DNA of 64,000 bases from Sandaracinaceae bacterium (GTDB lineage Bacteria; Myxococcota_A; Polyangia; Polyangiales; Sandaracinaceae). Location: NCBI GenBank assembly GCA_004213565.1, contig SHBB01000001.1, positions 1 through 64,000 on the forward strand, given 5' to 3'. This document shows, in pieces, positions 34,057 to 43,131 of this stretch. The notes beneath the pieces were generated by a model. That model did no database searches. It saw only the letters and a list, made by a program, of their open reading frames with translations, and was not told where the DNA came from. Every line of letters begins with the position of its first letter. The stretch's first letter is position 1. The translations under genes and the position numbers were made by a program.

Positions 34057-35178
34057 GTGCGCTGTCGAACCGCTCTGATGTCGTCGGTGATGCTCTGGCT
34101 CGCAGCCGGCCCTGGCTGTGGGTCCGAGGCTGCGCGAGAAGCGCCGCCTCCGCCGCCTCCCGTGCGTCTGGACCCGGTGCTGGACACGGAGCGAGTGCCC
34201 CACGCCATGGGCACGGCGGAGCTTCTCCCTCTGCGCCGCGCGACGCTCTCGGTCGAGGCCCCGGGGCGGGTCGTCGCGCTCGACATGGAGCGAGGCCAGA
34301 CGGTGGAGGCGGGGCAGGTGCTCCTCCGGCTCGACGTGGGCAGGACGACGGTCGCCGCCTCGGCCGCCTCGGCCAACGTCACCCAGGCGGAGGCCGCGCT
34401 CGCGCAGGCGGAGCGGGAGCGGTCCCTCGCCGAGCGGCTGGTCCAGAGCGGCAGCGCGTCGGCGCGGTCGCTCGATCAGGCGCAGGACGCCCGCGCCCTC
34501 GCGGAGGCGGCGCTCGAGTCGGCGCGCGCCCAGGTGCGCCTCTCCCGGCGCGGACTGACCGAGGCGGTGCTCCGCGCACCCTTCGGCGGCACCGTCGTGG
34601 AGCGCCGCGTCGAGATGGGCGAGTACGTCATGCCGGGGAGCCCGGTGGCGGAGCTGATGGACGCGTCGCTCCTGCGGGCGGAGGTGCTGCTCGACCCGCG
34701 CGAGGCGCTCGACGTGACGCCGGGCGCGACCGTCCGGGCCCACGTGTTCGCGCGCCCGGGCGAGGTCTTCGAGGGTGAGGTCCTGCGCGTGGGCGAGGCC
34801 GTCGATCGGCGCACGCGGCGCCTCCCGGTCGAGGTCGAGATCCGCGATCCGGAGGGGCGGCTCCGCCCGGGTCTCGTCGCGCGCTTCGAGGTACAGACGG
34901 GCGCGCCGCGCACCGTCGTGACGGTCGACGCGGACGCCGCCTTCGAGCGCTTCGAGGTCGTGCAGGTCTACGTGGTGGACGACGACGGCGTCGCGCATCG
35001 GCGCGCGGTCGTGCTCGGCGCGATCGAGGGGACGCGCGCCGAGGTGGTCGAGGGCCTGAGCGCGGGCGACCGCGTGGTCGTCGAGGGACAAGACCGCGTG
35101 CTCGACGGAGAGCCGGTGACGGTGGTCGAGGCGGAGCAGGCGCCGAGCGAGCCGCGGGCGGAGACCCGTGTCGACTGA
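34057..35178 (+). CDS. RND efflux periplasmic adaptor (membrane fusion protein), lipoprotein
   Basis: The start at GTG 34057 (373 aa) supplies the arginines needed for a signal peptide (RCRTALMSSVMLWLAAGPGC); ATG 34078 lacks them. A Pro-rich segment follows the putative lipid Cys. The adaptor layout is a barrel-sandwich half (VEAPGRVVALDMERGQTVEAGQVLLRLD), an alpha-hairpin of Ala/Gln/Glu heptads (about 105-165), and the second half (VLRAPFGGTVVERRVEMGEYV). A beta-barrel and membrane-proximal domain come last. It bridges the inner-membrane pump to an outer-membrane channel. It overlaps the pump gene by 11 bp. The lipobox is atypical (GPGC), so lipidation is uncertain. Confidence 0.85.
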   Translation: MRCRTALMSSVMLWLAAGPGCGSEAAREAPPPPPPVRLDPVLDTERVPHAMGTAELLPLRRATLSVEAPGRVVALDMERGQTVEAGQVLLRLDVGRTTVAASAASANVTQAEAALAQAERERSLAERLVQSGSASARSLDQAQDARALAEAALESARAQVRLSRRGLTEAVLRAPFGGTVVERRVEMGEYVMPGSPVAELMDASLLRAEVLLDPREALDVTPGATVRAHVFARPGEVFEGEVLRVGEAVDRRTRRLPVEVEIRDPEGRLRPGLVARFEVQTGAPRTVVTVDADAAFERFEVVQVYVVDDDGVAHRRAVVLGAIEGTRAEVVEGLSAGDRVVVEGQDRVLDGEPVTVVEAEQAPSEPRAETRVD

Positions 35179-38100
35179 GCCCCCGCCTCCGGAGGGTGAC
35201 GAGGAGCCGCCCTCCATCGCGCGCTTCAGCGTGCGGCAGCCCGTGCTCGTGAACCTCGTCGCCATCGCGATGATGGCCACCGGGCTGCTGGTCCTCTCGC
35301 AGATGACGCGCGAGGTCTATCCGATCGTCCCGATCGGCGCCGCGAGCGTGGTGACCCTCATGCCGGGCGCGTCGGCCGAGGAGGTGGAGCAGCTCGTCAC
35401 CGCGCCGATCGAAGACGAGCTGAGCAACATCGAGGACGTCGACATCATGTCGAGCACCTCGAGCGACGGCATGAGCTTCATCTGGGTGGAGCTCGAGCCG
35501 ACGGTCGAGGACGTGGGTCGCAAGGTGCTCGAGATCACCAACGAGGTGAACCGGGCCGCAGCCGCCCTCCCGGCCGGGGCCGAGTCGCCGGTCGTCCGGG
35601 AGGCGGCGGTGCGCCCGCCGATGATGGCGGTGACGGTGCGCGGTGACGTGCCCGAGCGCGTCCTGCGCGCGGTGGCCCGCGAGCTCGAGGAGCGCATGGA
35701 GCGCACCCCTGGCGTGGGCGAGGCGAGGCCGACCGGGATCCGCGAGCGCGAGATCCACGTGGACGTCGACCCTGACCGGCTCTCGGCGTTCGACCTGCCG
35801 CTCTCGAGCGTGGCGAGCGCGCTGTCGATGCGCGGCGCGAACGTGCCCGCCGGGCAGATGGAGACCGGCCGGCGGAGCCGGATCGTGCGCGGCATGGCGC
35901 AGGCGGCGACGGCCGATCAGATCGGCGAGGTCGTGGTCCGGCCCCACCCCGACGGCGGCGCGGTGCGCGTGCGGGACGTGGCCGACGTCGAGGAGGGCTT
36001 CGAGCGCGCGCGCACGATGTCGCGCGTCGACGGCGAGCCGGCCATCGTCTTCGTGATCCAGAAGGAGGACGGCGCCGACGCCCTGCGGGTGGCGGCCGAC
36101 GTGCGCGCGCTGCTCGACGAGACCCGCGCGACCCTCCCGCCGGGCGTGCAGATCAGCGTCTTCGGCGACACCTCGCACTACGTCCGCGCGAACCTGACGA
36201 CCCTCTACGCGAACGCCGCGATGGGCCTCGCGCTCGTGCTCGCGATCCTCTGGATGTTCGTGGGCTTCCGGAACGGGCTGATGGCCGCGCTCGGCATCCC
36301 GGTGGCGATCGCGGGCGGCGTGGTGGTGATGCACCTCCTCGGCATCACGATCAACATGTTGTCGCTGCTCGCCCTGATCCTCTCGCTCGGGATCATCGTC
36401 GACGACGCGATCATCATCATCGAGAACGTCTTCCGTCACATCGAGGAGGGCATGCCGCGAAAGCGCGCCGCGGTGGTCGGCACGATGGAGGTGTTCTGGC
36501 CCGTGGTCGCGTCGACGGCGACGACCTGCTCGGCGTTCCTGCCGCTGCTCCTGATGAGCGGGGTGCTCGGGGAGTTCTTCGCGATCATCCCGAAGGTGAT
36601 CGTCGCCGCGCTCCTCGCGTCCTTGGTCGAGGCGTTCTTCATCCTGCCGAGCCACATGGCCGACTTCGGCGCGACCGAGGCGAAGAAGAAGAGCACCCAG
36701 GAGGGCTGGACCGGGAAGCTCGCGGCGGCGCTCGAGCGGCGCTTCACCGCGATCCTGCGCATGGCCCTTCGCCGCCGGCTGCTCGTGGTCTTCGGCACCT
36801 ACCTCGTGTGCATCGGGCTCATCGGGGCGGCGGTGGCGCTCAAGAGCGTGACGCTGTTCAGCGAGGGCGACGTCGAGGCCTTCGACGTGCGGGTCCGCAT
36901 GCCCACCGACGCGGCGCCCGAGGAGACCGACCGGGTCCTCGCCGAGGTGGAGCGACGGATCCTCGAGCTCGGCGACCAGGACGTCGACGCGGTGATCAGC
37001 ACGCGCGGCTACTCGCGCACCCGGACCTTCAACGTGACCGGCGACCACGTCGGCGCGGTGAGCGTCTACATGGTCCCGCGACACGAGCGCAGCAGTCAGG
37101 AGGCGGGCACCCAGCTCATGGAGCAGGTCGCGCACCGCTTCGACGACGTCGTCGGCCCGTCGAACCTCGAGGTGGTGAAGCTCGAGGACGGCCCCCCGAC
37201 CGGCGCCCCCGTCGCGGTGCGCATCATGGGTGAAGACCTCGATCACCTGGCCGAGATCAGCGAGCGCGTGCAAGCGGAGCTGCGTCAGGTGCGCGGCGTG
37301 CGGGACGTGGGGGACGACCACCAGCTCGGCAAGGGCGAGCTGCGCGTGACGGTCGACGAGTCCCGCGCGGCGCTGCACGGGCTGACCACCGCCGCGGTGA
37401 CCACCTGGCTCGGCACCGCCTTCGGCGCGGCCCCCGTGGCGACGACCCGGGAGGGCGAGGAGGAGGTCGACGTCGTGGTGCGGGTGCGAGAGGAAGCGCG
37501 GAGCGACCCCGATCGGCTCGGTCAGCTCACGCTGGTCACGCCGAGCGGCGGCACCGTCGCGCTCCGCGAGATCGCGCAGATCGAGGTGGACCGGGGCCTG
37601 TCCGCGATCGAGCGCCGCGACCGCCGCCGCACCATCACGGTCACCGCGGAGCTGGTGGAGGGCTCCGGAGTCCAGAGCGCCGACGCGAACGCGGCGCTCG
37701 CCAGGCGCATCGCCCCGCTCATGGCCGCCAACCCGGAGGTCCGCTTCGAGCTCGGCGGCGAGTACGAGGAGACCCAGGAGTCGCTCGACTCGCTCTTCCT
37801 CGCCTTCCTCGTCGCGGCGCTGCTGATCTACACCATCCTCGCCACGCAGTTCCGCTCGTTCCTCCAGCCGCTCGTGGTCATGACGGCCATCCCGCTGTCG
37901 CTCATCGGCGTGAGCATCGGCTTCCTGGTCAGCGGCGAGGCGGTCGGCCTGATCGGTCTGATCGGCGTCGTCGGCCTGGCCGGCATCGTGGTCAACGACT
38001 CCCTCGTGCTCGTCGACTTCATCAACAAGCGGCGCGAGGCGGGCGCGGCGCTGGACGACGCCATCGTGGACGCGGCGCGCCTCCGGCTCCGACCCATCTT

Positions 38101-38359
38101 CCTGACGAGCGTGACCACCATCGCCGGCCTCTTCCCGCTCGCGCTCGGCATCGGCGGCCGCAGCGAGCTGCTCGCCCCCATGGCCACCGCGATCAGCTGG
38201 GGCCTGACCTTCTCGACCGTCCTGATCCTCGTGATCGTCCCTTGCCTCTATCGAAGCGTGGACGGACTGGGCGGCGGCTTGTCGCGACTCTTCGGTCCGC
38301 TTTTCCGCGTGGCGACGGGCGAGCGTGATTCTGCGCCGGACCCTTCGCCCGCCGAGTAG
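35168..38359 (+). CDS. RND-family efflux transporter (AcrB-like, HAE1 group)
   Basis: The 1063-aa pump starts at GTG 35168 within the adaptor gene. The N-terminus VRQPVLVNLVAIAMMATGLL and GASAEEVEQLVTAPIEDELSNIEDV are RND hallmarks. A first TM bundle follows near 360-500, with IPVAIAGGVVVMHLLGITINML and LGIIVDDAIIIIENVFRHIEEG (the D-D proton-relay pair). The second bundle near 880-1040 has VGLAGIVVNDSLVLVDFINK. It exports small molecules or lipids using the proton gradient. No outer-membrane channel gene follows, so a TolC-type partner must lie elsewhere. Confidence 0.93.
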   Translation: MSTEPPPPEGDEEPPSIARFSVRQPVLVNLVAIAMMATGLLVLSQMTREVYPIVPIGAASVVTLMPGASAEEVEQLVTAPIEDELSNIEDVDIMSSTSSDGMSFIWVELEPTVEDVGRKVLEITNEVNRAAAALPAGAESPVVREAAVRPPMMAVTVRGDVPERVLRAVARELEERMERTPGVGEARPTGIREREIHVDVDPDRLSAFDLPLSSVASALSMRGANVPAGQMETGRRSRIVRGMAQAATADQIGEVVVRPHPDGGAVRVRDVADVEEGFERARTMSRVDGEPAIVFVIQKEDGADALRVAADVRALLDETRATLPPGVQISVFGDTSHYVRANLTTLYANAAMGLALVLAILWMFVGFRNGLMAALGIPVAIAGGVVVMHLLGITINMLSLLALILSLGIIVDDAIIIIENVFRHIEEGMPRKRAAVVGTMEVFWPVVASTATTCSAFLPLLLMSGVLGEFFAIIPKVIVAALLASLVEAFFILPSHMADFGATEAKKKSTQEGWTGKLAAALERRFTAILRMALRRRLLVVFGTYLVCIGLIGAAVALKSVTLFSEGDVEAFDVRVRMPTDAAPEETDRVLAEVERRILELGDQDVDAVISTRGYSRTRTFNVTGDHVGAVSVYMVPRHERSSQEAGTQLMEQVAHRFDDVVGPSNLEVVKLEDGPPTGAPVAVRIMGEDLDHLAEISERVQAELRQVRGVRDVGDDHQLGKGELRVTVDESRAALHGLTTAAVTTWLGTAFGAAPVATTREGEEEVDVVVRVREEARSDPDRLGQLTLVTPSGGTVALREIAQIEVDRGLSAIERRDRRRTITVTAELVEGSGVQSADANAALARRIAPLMAANPEVRFELGGEYEETQESLDSLFLAFLVAALLIYTILATQFRSFLQPLVVMTAIPLSLIGVSIGFLVSGEAVGLIGLIGVVGLAGIVVNDSLVLVDFINKRREAGAALDDAIVDAARLRLRPIFLTSVTTIAGLFPLALGIGGRSELLAPMATAISWGLTFSTVLILVIVPCLYRSVDGLGGGLSRLFGPLFRVATGERDSAPDPSPAE

Positions 38360-38548
38360 CCACTGGTCACCGTCCCGTGCGCGTGTAGGGGGACTCCCGG
38401 ATATCCGGTGACGCAAGAACATGCGACACCACGGGCGGTCGGCGCGCGTTCCCGGGCGGTCGCGCAGCACCCGCGCCCAAACCGCCTACCTGGGGGGGCG
38501 GGGGCGCGCGTCGGCATCTCCAACAAGAGACACCCAATCAGCAACACA

Positions 38549-38639
38549 GGGACGGTGTTTACTTGTTGACTTCCTCGCAAGCTCGCCATCGCGGATGACA
38601 AGCCTTGCTGTCAACAAGTCAACAAGTAAACACCGTCCC
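38549..38639. repeat. 24-bp perfect inverted repeat flanking 43 bp (REP/MITE-like)
   Basis: The arms at 38549-38572 and 38616-38639 are exact reverse complements. Each begins GGGACGGTGTTTACTTG read inwards. The spacer is 43 bp, and the right arm is preceded by a partial copy of its own inner end (GTCAACAAG twice). The local sequence is much less GC-rich than its surroundings. No transposase lies between. It resembles the REP-type palindromes associated with IS200-like RAYT transposases. The rest of the gap 38360-38681 shows nothing else. Confidence 0.8.
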
Positions 38640-38681
38640 CGACCCCGACGCGGGCCGGTTGGTGTCCCCACCTGGCGATGG

Positions 38682-39533
38682 TCAGGGGGCCTGGCGAGGC
38701 GAGAAGACCAGCCAGGCGCCGGCGAGGACGATGAGGGCGCCTCCGCCCAGGGCCCAGGCGTCGGGCCACGCGGCGAAGAAGAGGATGTCTCCGACGACGG
38801 CGAAGAGGGGGCCCGCGTAGCTGGCCGCGGCGACGGTGGAGGCCTTGTCGAGCTGGTACGCGCGGGTCATCGCGAGCTGGGCGAGGGTGGTGGACACGCC
38901 GACGCCGACGAGGGTCCACCACAGGTGAGCGGGCGGCAGCGGGAGCAGGGTCCGCTCGGTGGCCACGAAGGCGGCGACGGCCGCGACGCACAGGAAGAGC
39001 TGGAACCAGAAGACGAGCGCGAAGGGGTTGTCGGTCTTGCCGAGCGCGCGGACGGCGACGTGGGCGCCCGCGGAGCTCACCGCGGCGAAGAGCGCGAGCA
39101 GGCCGTAGATCGAGCCGCTCGAGAGGTCCGGCGAGAGCAGCAGCGCGGAGCCGGCGAGGCCCAGGCCGAGCACGACCCAGACGCTCTTGTCGCTCTTCTC
39201 ACTGACCCCGAGCGCGAGCGGCGCGAGCACGGCGATCAGGATGGGCTGCAGCTTCGAGACGAGCGAGAGCTGCGCCATGGTCAGGCCCTTCGCGGCGGTG
39301 AAGAAGCCGAAGACGGCGCCGAAGCCGAGGACGCAGCGGACGAGCAGGGTGCGCCGGGACTTCACCGCGATGCCGGCCCGCCGGGCGAGCACGAAGGACA
39401 GCGGCAGGGCGGTCACGCTCCGCCAGCACACGACCTCGAGCGCGCTCAGCTCCTCACGCGCCACCTTCACCAGCCCGAGCATGACCGTGAAGAGCAGCCC
39501 CGCGAGGATCATGAACAGCGGTCCGCGGCGCAC
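38682..39533 (-). CDS. EamA/DMT-family transporter
   Basis: The 283-aa protein has about ten predicted membrane helices in two EamA halves. The first half covers about 1-135: GPLFMILAGLLFTVMLGLVK ... MAQLSLVSKLQPILIAVLAPL. The second covers about 140-275: IYGLLALFAAVSSAGAHVAVRAL ... AAASYAGPLFAVVGDILFF. The conserved E/W-x-R-S in CWRSVTALPL and the Leu/Pro block before helix 4 fit drug/metabolite-transporter proteins. The substrate is unknown. It starts at GTG 39533 and is 42 bp downstream of the receiver gene in the same direction, so it could be the last gene of the sigma-factor transcript. Confidence 0.82.
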   Translation of the reverse strand: MRRGPLFMILAGLLFTVMLGLVKVAREELSALEVVCWRSVTALPLSFVLARRAGIAVKSRRTLLVRCVLGFGAVFGFFTAAKGLTMAQLSLVSKLQPILIAVLAPLALGVSEKSDKSVWVVLGLGLAGSALLLSPDLSSGSIYGLLALFAAVSSAGAHVAVRALGKTDNPFALVFWFQLFLCVAAVAAFVATERTLLPLPPAHLWWTLVGVGVSTTLAQLAMTRAYQLDKASTVAAASYAGPLFAVVGDILFFAAWPDAWALGGGALIVLAGAWLVFSPRQAP

Positions 39534-39575
39534 GGGCGCACCATGAGGGCGCGGCGCTGGCCCGTCGAGCGGCCG

Positions 39576-39965
39576 TCAGCGCGCGGCGCGTCGGCGGTGT
39601 CGGGCGATCACCGCGCGCAGGCCCTCGATCAGCTCCCCCATGTCGACCGGCTTGCGCAGCCATCCGTCGACGCCCGCGACCAGGCCCTCGCCGAGCGGGG
39701 GATCGTCGAGCCCGGTGAGGATCACGAAGGGCAGCTCCGCCGTGCGCGGGTCGGCGCGCAGGGCGCGGCAGAGCGAGATCCCGTCGAGCTCGGGCATGGT
39801 CACGTCGGCCAGCACCGCGTCGGGAGGCGAGGCGAGCGCCGCGTCGAGGGCGGCCTGGCCGTGCTCCACCACGACCGCGTGGAAGCCCTCGGACTCGAGG
39901 ATCAGGCGCAGGGCCTCCGCCTGGGTGGGGCTGTCCTCCGCGATCAGGATCGTGTCACTCGCCAT
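39576..39965 (-). CDS. Stand-alone response-regulator receiver domain
   Basis: The 129-aa protein is only a CheY-like receiver. The acidic pair is in LIAEDSPTQ, the phospho-acceptor Asp in VLADVTMPELDG (near residue 54), Thr in ILTG, and Lys in LRKPVD. There is no output domain, so it would signal by protein contact, as CheY/Spo0F-type proteins do. Its start lies 11 bp inside the 3' end of the anti-sigma-like gene. The set sigma factor, membrane protein and receiver is translated as one unit, suggesting that phosphorylation feeds into sigma-factor control. That is inference. Confidence 0.85.
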   Translation of the reverse strand: MASDTILIAEDSPTQAEALRLILESEGFHAVVVEHGQAALDAALASPPDAVLADVTMPELDGISLCRALRADPRTAELPFVILTGLDDPPLGEGLVAGVDGWLRKPVDMGELIEGLRAVIARHRRRAAR

Positions 39966-40341
39966 GTTCAGCCGTCGTCTCTAGCACCACCGCGGTCTGG
40001 AGCGCATACACCGCGGCTCCGAGGATGAGCAGGACCGCGACGGCGGCGACGAGCGGCATCATCCAGCCGGGCCCCGCGCGCCGCGAGAACTGGTCGCGGT
40101 AGTAGCGCCCGCGGCTGCGACGCCGGATCCGATCCTGGATCTTCGGCAGGAGGTTCGGGACCTCGATCGACTCGGGCTCGCCCATCTTCGAGACGAGCGC
40201 GAACGTGTCGACGAACTCCTCGTACTCGAAGCGCAGCTCTTCGTCGGCGGCGAGCGCCGCGTCGAAGGCCTCCTTCTGCGCCTCGTCGAGGTCTCCCTCG
40301 AACGCCTCGCTGAAGAGGTCGCGTGCCTCGTCCGCCGTCAT
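39955..40341 (-). CDS. Probable membrane anti-sigma factor of the adjacent ECF sigma factor
   Basis: The 128-aa protein has an acidic helical cytoplasmic domain (MTADEARDLFSEAFEGDLDEAQKEAFDAALAADEEL), one membrane helix near residues 92-114 (GWMMPLVAAVAVLLILGAAVYAL) and a short outer tail. The size, topology and position after an ECF sigma gene, with a 4-nt overlap, match ASD-type anti-sigma factors. It lacks the His-x3-Cys-x2-Cys zinc motif, so it would be a non-zinc member. The link is by context; direct proof is not in the sequence. Confidence 0.72.
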   Translation of the reverse strand: MTADEARDLFSEAFEGDLDEAQKEAFDAALAADEELRFEYEEFVDTFALVSKMGEPESIEVPNLLPKIQDRIRRRSRGRYYRDQFSRRAGPGWMMPLVAAVAVLLILGAAVYALQTAVVLETTAEHGE

Positions 40342-40970
40342 GCTTTCTTCTTGGTGGGTTCCTGAGGGATGGACGAACGGCGACCCTCCGCCATTCGCCG
40401 GACCTTGTCCCGCAGCGCGTGCCGCGCGCGGTGGAGTCGACTCTTCACCGTACCTTCGGCGAGACCGGTGATCTCCTGAATCTGCTCGTACGTGAGGTGC
40501 TCGATGTCGCGGAGCACGATCAGCGTCCGATGGTCCTCGTCGAGCTGCGCGATGGCCGCCTTGAGGATGGCCTCCTTCTGATAGGCCTCCAGCATCTCGT
40601 CGGGTCGGGCGATCTGCGACGTGGGGTTCATCGTGGCGCTCTCGAGCGCGTTGTGCTGCGCGACCTCGTCGAACTCCTTCTTCTTCCCGCGCGCGCGGCG
40701 CTGGAGGTACTTGATGCGGTTCTTACAGTGGTTGGTCGCGACGCGGTAGAGCCAGGTCGAGAGCTTGGAGTCGCCCCGGAAGCCGTCGATCGACTTGAAG
40801 ACGGTGATGAAGACCTCCTGCGCGAGATCCTCCGCCTCCGCCCGGTCGCCCAGCATGCGGAACACCAGGCGATAGATGCGCCCCTGGTAGAGCTGGATCA
40901 ACTCGTTGAACGCGGCCTCGTCCCTCCGCTTCAAGCGTGCGACCAGCTTCTCTTCGTAGCCGTCGGGCAT
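40338..40970 (-). CDS. ECF-type RNA polymerase sigma factor
   Basis: The ATG at 40970 gives 210 aa. GTG 41030 would add 20 residues, and neither has a clear ribosome-binding site. Region 2 is FNELIQLYQGRIYRLVFRML then DRAEAEDLAQEVFITVFKSI, with FRGDSKLSTWLYRVATNHCKN as region 2.4. Region 4 is LDEDHRTLIVLRDIEHLTYEQIQEITGLAEGTVKSRLHRARHAL. It directs RNA polymerase to promoters that cannot be predicted here. It is the first gene of an overlapping set with a membrane anti-sigma-like protein and a receiver. Confidence 0.92.
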   Translation of the reverse strand: MPDGYEEKLVARLKRRDEAAFNELIQLYQGRIYRLVFRMLGDRAEAEDLAQEVFITVFKSIDGFRGDSKLSTWLYRVATNHCKNRIKYLQRRARGKKKEFDEVAQHNALESATMNPTSQIARPDEMLEAYQKEAILKAAIAQLDEDHRTLIVLRDIEHLTYEQIQEITGLAEGTVKSRLHRARHALRDKVRRMAEGRRSSIPQEPTKKKA

Positions 40971-41149
40971 CGGGACGTGAAAGCCTGCCGCCGCGGCTGC
41001 CTTCTCGATGTCGAACGCCGCGATCTTCACGACGTGGGCGACAACGAGCCGAGGCCACGGTTCCGCGGAAGGTAGCCGCCGGGTCCCCCCGACGTAAAGC
41101 CGGTTCGCGTGGGGTCGCTGGCGAGCGCCCGCGGCCCTACCCTCCGGGC

Positions 41150-41524
41150 GTGACCCAGGGAATCCTCCTCGTCGATCACGGCAGCCGCCGCGCGGCGTCC
41201 AACGCGCTGCTCGGCGAGGTGGCCGAGCGGATCGCGGCCAAGCTCCCCGAGGGCACGCTGATCGAGCCGGCCCACATGGAGCTCGCCGCGCCCACCATCG
41301 CCGAGGCCTTCGACCAGCTCGTGGCCCGCGGCGCTTCGGAGGTCGTGGTCGTGCCTTACTTCCTGAGCCCCGGGCGCCACGCCACCGAGGACGTCCCGCG
41401 CCTCGCGGCCGAGGCCGCCGCGCGTCACCCGGAGGTCGCGCACCGCGTCGCGCCGCCCCTCGGGCCCCACGACCTGCTCGACCAGCTCGTGCTCGTCCGG
41501 GCCGGCGTCCGCTCGGCCCAGTGA
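41150..41524 (+). CDS. CbiX/SirB-type sirohydrochlorin chelatase-like protein
   Basis: The 124-aa protein starts at GTG 41150. It has the single CbiX half: GILLVDHGSRRAASN with His10, HMELAAPTIAEAFDQL (the E-x-A-x-P region) and VVVPYFLSPGRHATEDVP with His77. These two histidines bind metal in small CbiX proteins. The family inserts Co2+ or Fe2+ into sirohydrochlorin on the way to cobalamin or siroheme. No other cobalamin or siroheme gene is nearby. Short single-domain CbiX proteins act as dimers. Confidence 0.82.
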   Translation: MTQGILLVDHGSRRAASNALLGEVAERIAAKLPEGTLIEPAHMELAAPTIAEAFDQLVARGASEVVVVPYFLSPGRHATEDVPRLAAEAAARHPEVAHRVAPPLGPHDLLDQLVLVRAGVRSAQ

Positions 41525-41533
41525 ACGAGCGGC

Positions 41534-42517
41534 TCAGTGAACGAAGTAGCGGAAGCTCGCCATCATGCGGGTGTCGTACGCACCGTTGACCTGCTGGCGA
41601 AGCGAGAGATCGAAGCCCAGCTGCTCGTTGAGCCAGCCCGAGCCGGCCGTGACGTAGTGGAGGTCGCGGCCGCTGTCGTAGATGTAGCCGGCGCGGATCG
41701 GGACCTCGCCCGTGAAGTACTCCGCCGCGCCGCCGATCATGGCCTCCGGTCGGATGGTGCCGTCCGGGTTCTGCCAGGTCGTGAGGTCCGCGAGGCCATC
41801 GAACGCGAGGGTGAAGGCGCTGTCGATGGTGTAGCTGATGCTGCCGCCGACCTGCATGGGCACCAGCGGTGAGCCGACGTCGATGAGGTTGTGGCCGAGC
41901 GCCGCGATGTGCAGGCCGGGGATGGGAGTGACCCGGATGGCGGCGTCGAAGGTGACGTGCTCCGCGAACGGCGCGGCCTCTTCGTTGCCTGCGCCCTCGC
42001 GCCAGAAGCTCATGTAGCGGCCGGTCAGCCCGAGCGCGAAGTGCTCGCCGAGGGGCAGGCCGAGCGCGACGCGTCCGTCGTAGCCGCCGTAGCTGCCGCG
42101 CTCGCCGCTCCCGTGCACGTAGCGGAAGTTCACGCCCATGTTGATGGGGCCGCTGTGGCTGTCGGCGAGGGAGCCGCCGGCCCAGAAGCGCGCCGCCTGC
42201 GGGTCGTACCCGACGGAGCTGTCGATGTGGTAGTGGCGGCCGATGCTCAGGCCCGCCGGGTTGTAGGCGATGCCGTTGGTGCTCATCGCCGACGCGCGCG
42301 CCCCCAGACCCATGGCGAGGCCGCGGGCCGTCTCCATCGTGTCGGGCAGCATGGGCGTCTCGTCGGTCGCCTCGCGCGCGCCGCCCGGGATGGCGGTCTG
42401 CGCGCTGGCGCTCCCCGGCAGCAGGTGGGCGGAGAGCAGGGAGGCGGACAGACCGAGCGCCACCGTGAGCGCCCTCCGCATCAGCTTCCGTCCCGCTCCA
42501 GCGTGCTCGTTCATCAT
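41534..42517 (-). CDS. Outer-membrane beta-barrel protein (PorV/FadL-like)
   Basis: The 327-aa protein has a signal peptide (LTVALGLSASLLSAHLLPGSASA-QT). The mature part opens with DTMETARGLAMGLGARASAMSTNGIAYNPAGLS, the early signature of PorV/OmpP1-type barrels (the N-P-A-G-L motif). Alternating hydrophobic strands follow, ending at an aromatic C-terminus (MASFRYFVH), typical of a last barrel strand. It is probably a 12-16-strand outer-membrane protein, for uptake of hydrophobic compounds or for surface assembly. It lies immediately left of oriC, transcribed away from it. Confidence 0.72.
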   Translation of the reverse strand: MMNEHAGAGRKLMRRALTVALGLSASLLSAHLLPGSASAQTAIPGGAREATDETPMLPDTMETARGLAMGLGARASAMSTNGIAYNPAGLSIGRHYHIDSSVGYDPQAARFWAGGSLADSHSGPINMGVNFRYVHGSGERGSYGGYDGRVALGLPLGEHFALGLTGRYMSFWREGAGNEEAAPFAEHVTFDAAIRVTPIPGLHIAALGHNLIDVGSPLVPMQVGGSISYTIDSAFTLAFDGLADLTTWQNPDGTIRPEAMIGGAAEYFTGEVPIRAGYIYDSGRDLHYVTAGSGWLNEQLGFDLSLRQQVNGAYDTRMMASFRYFVH

Positions 42518-42759
42518 CTTCGTGCTCCGTCCCCGGACCGGCCGTCGCCTCGGGCAAGCTCCTTCTTATCGATCCGCGCGGCGGACGCCAAGAAAGCGGT
42601 CGTCGGCGAACGGAAGAGAGACGCCGCGGTGTTCCACTCTGCGCTTTTCTCGACCCGCGCCCGGAGCCGCTGCCACCCTCCCAGAACAGCGACGTTGGGG
42701 GGCGTTTCGAGGCCGTCGCAAACGCGATCCCCGCCCGCGAGCGGATCGAACGTGAAAAC

Positions 42760-43100
42760 CTCCGTCGATCCGGGCACTTGTGGACAACCCTCGAAATGAC
42801 CGGGCCGTCCACAATTTGTGTCCAACACGATCCACCCATGAAACACGAACGATCCCGACCGCTTATGAATCTGTGCGATCTCGCCCGTAGACGTCTGCGG
42901 CTCCGTTTGCTAGCGTCCGGTCCTTGCTCAGGGGGCGCGGCTGAGCGTTCATCGTCTCCAGCCGACGCGGACTCGAGTGGCCCGATCCGGGCTCGTTCGA
43001 ACCTCCGCATGTCCTTCCCGGACACCTGTCGGCTCAGACGTTTTCCACAAGCCGTCCCCAACTCCGATCCTGCCTGTGGATAGGCTGTGGATCGAACGTA
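42760..43100. other. Putative chromosomal replication origin (oriC) upstream of dnaA
   Basis: The 614-bp gap between the outer-membrane gene and dnaA (42518-43131) is GC-poorer on its right side. It holds DnaA-box-like 9-mers: TGTGGACAA (42779-42787), TTTTCCACA (43041-43049) and TGTGGATAG (43075-43083), each one mismatch from TTATCCACA or its complement. Weaker ones are TGTGGATCG (43086-43094) and CCGTCCACA (42805-42813). The stretch CGTATAACTGTACCCAATC next to the last boxes could be the unwinding region. The position directly before dnaA supports oriC. The dnaN leader (45000-45383) has weaker boxes and is an alternative. Confidence 0.65.
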
Positions 43101-43131
43101 TAACTGTACCCAATCGCACGGGAAAACAGGA

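Noticed and set aside
40970-43061. Very long minus-strand extension of the sigma-factor frame to 43061
   Set aside because: The extension overlaps the CbiX-like and outer-membrane genes and oriC, and its translation has no domain. The ECF domain itself begins near 40970.
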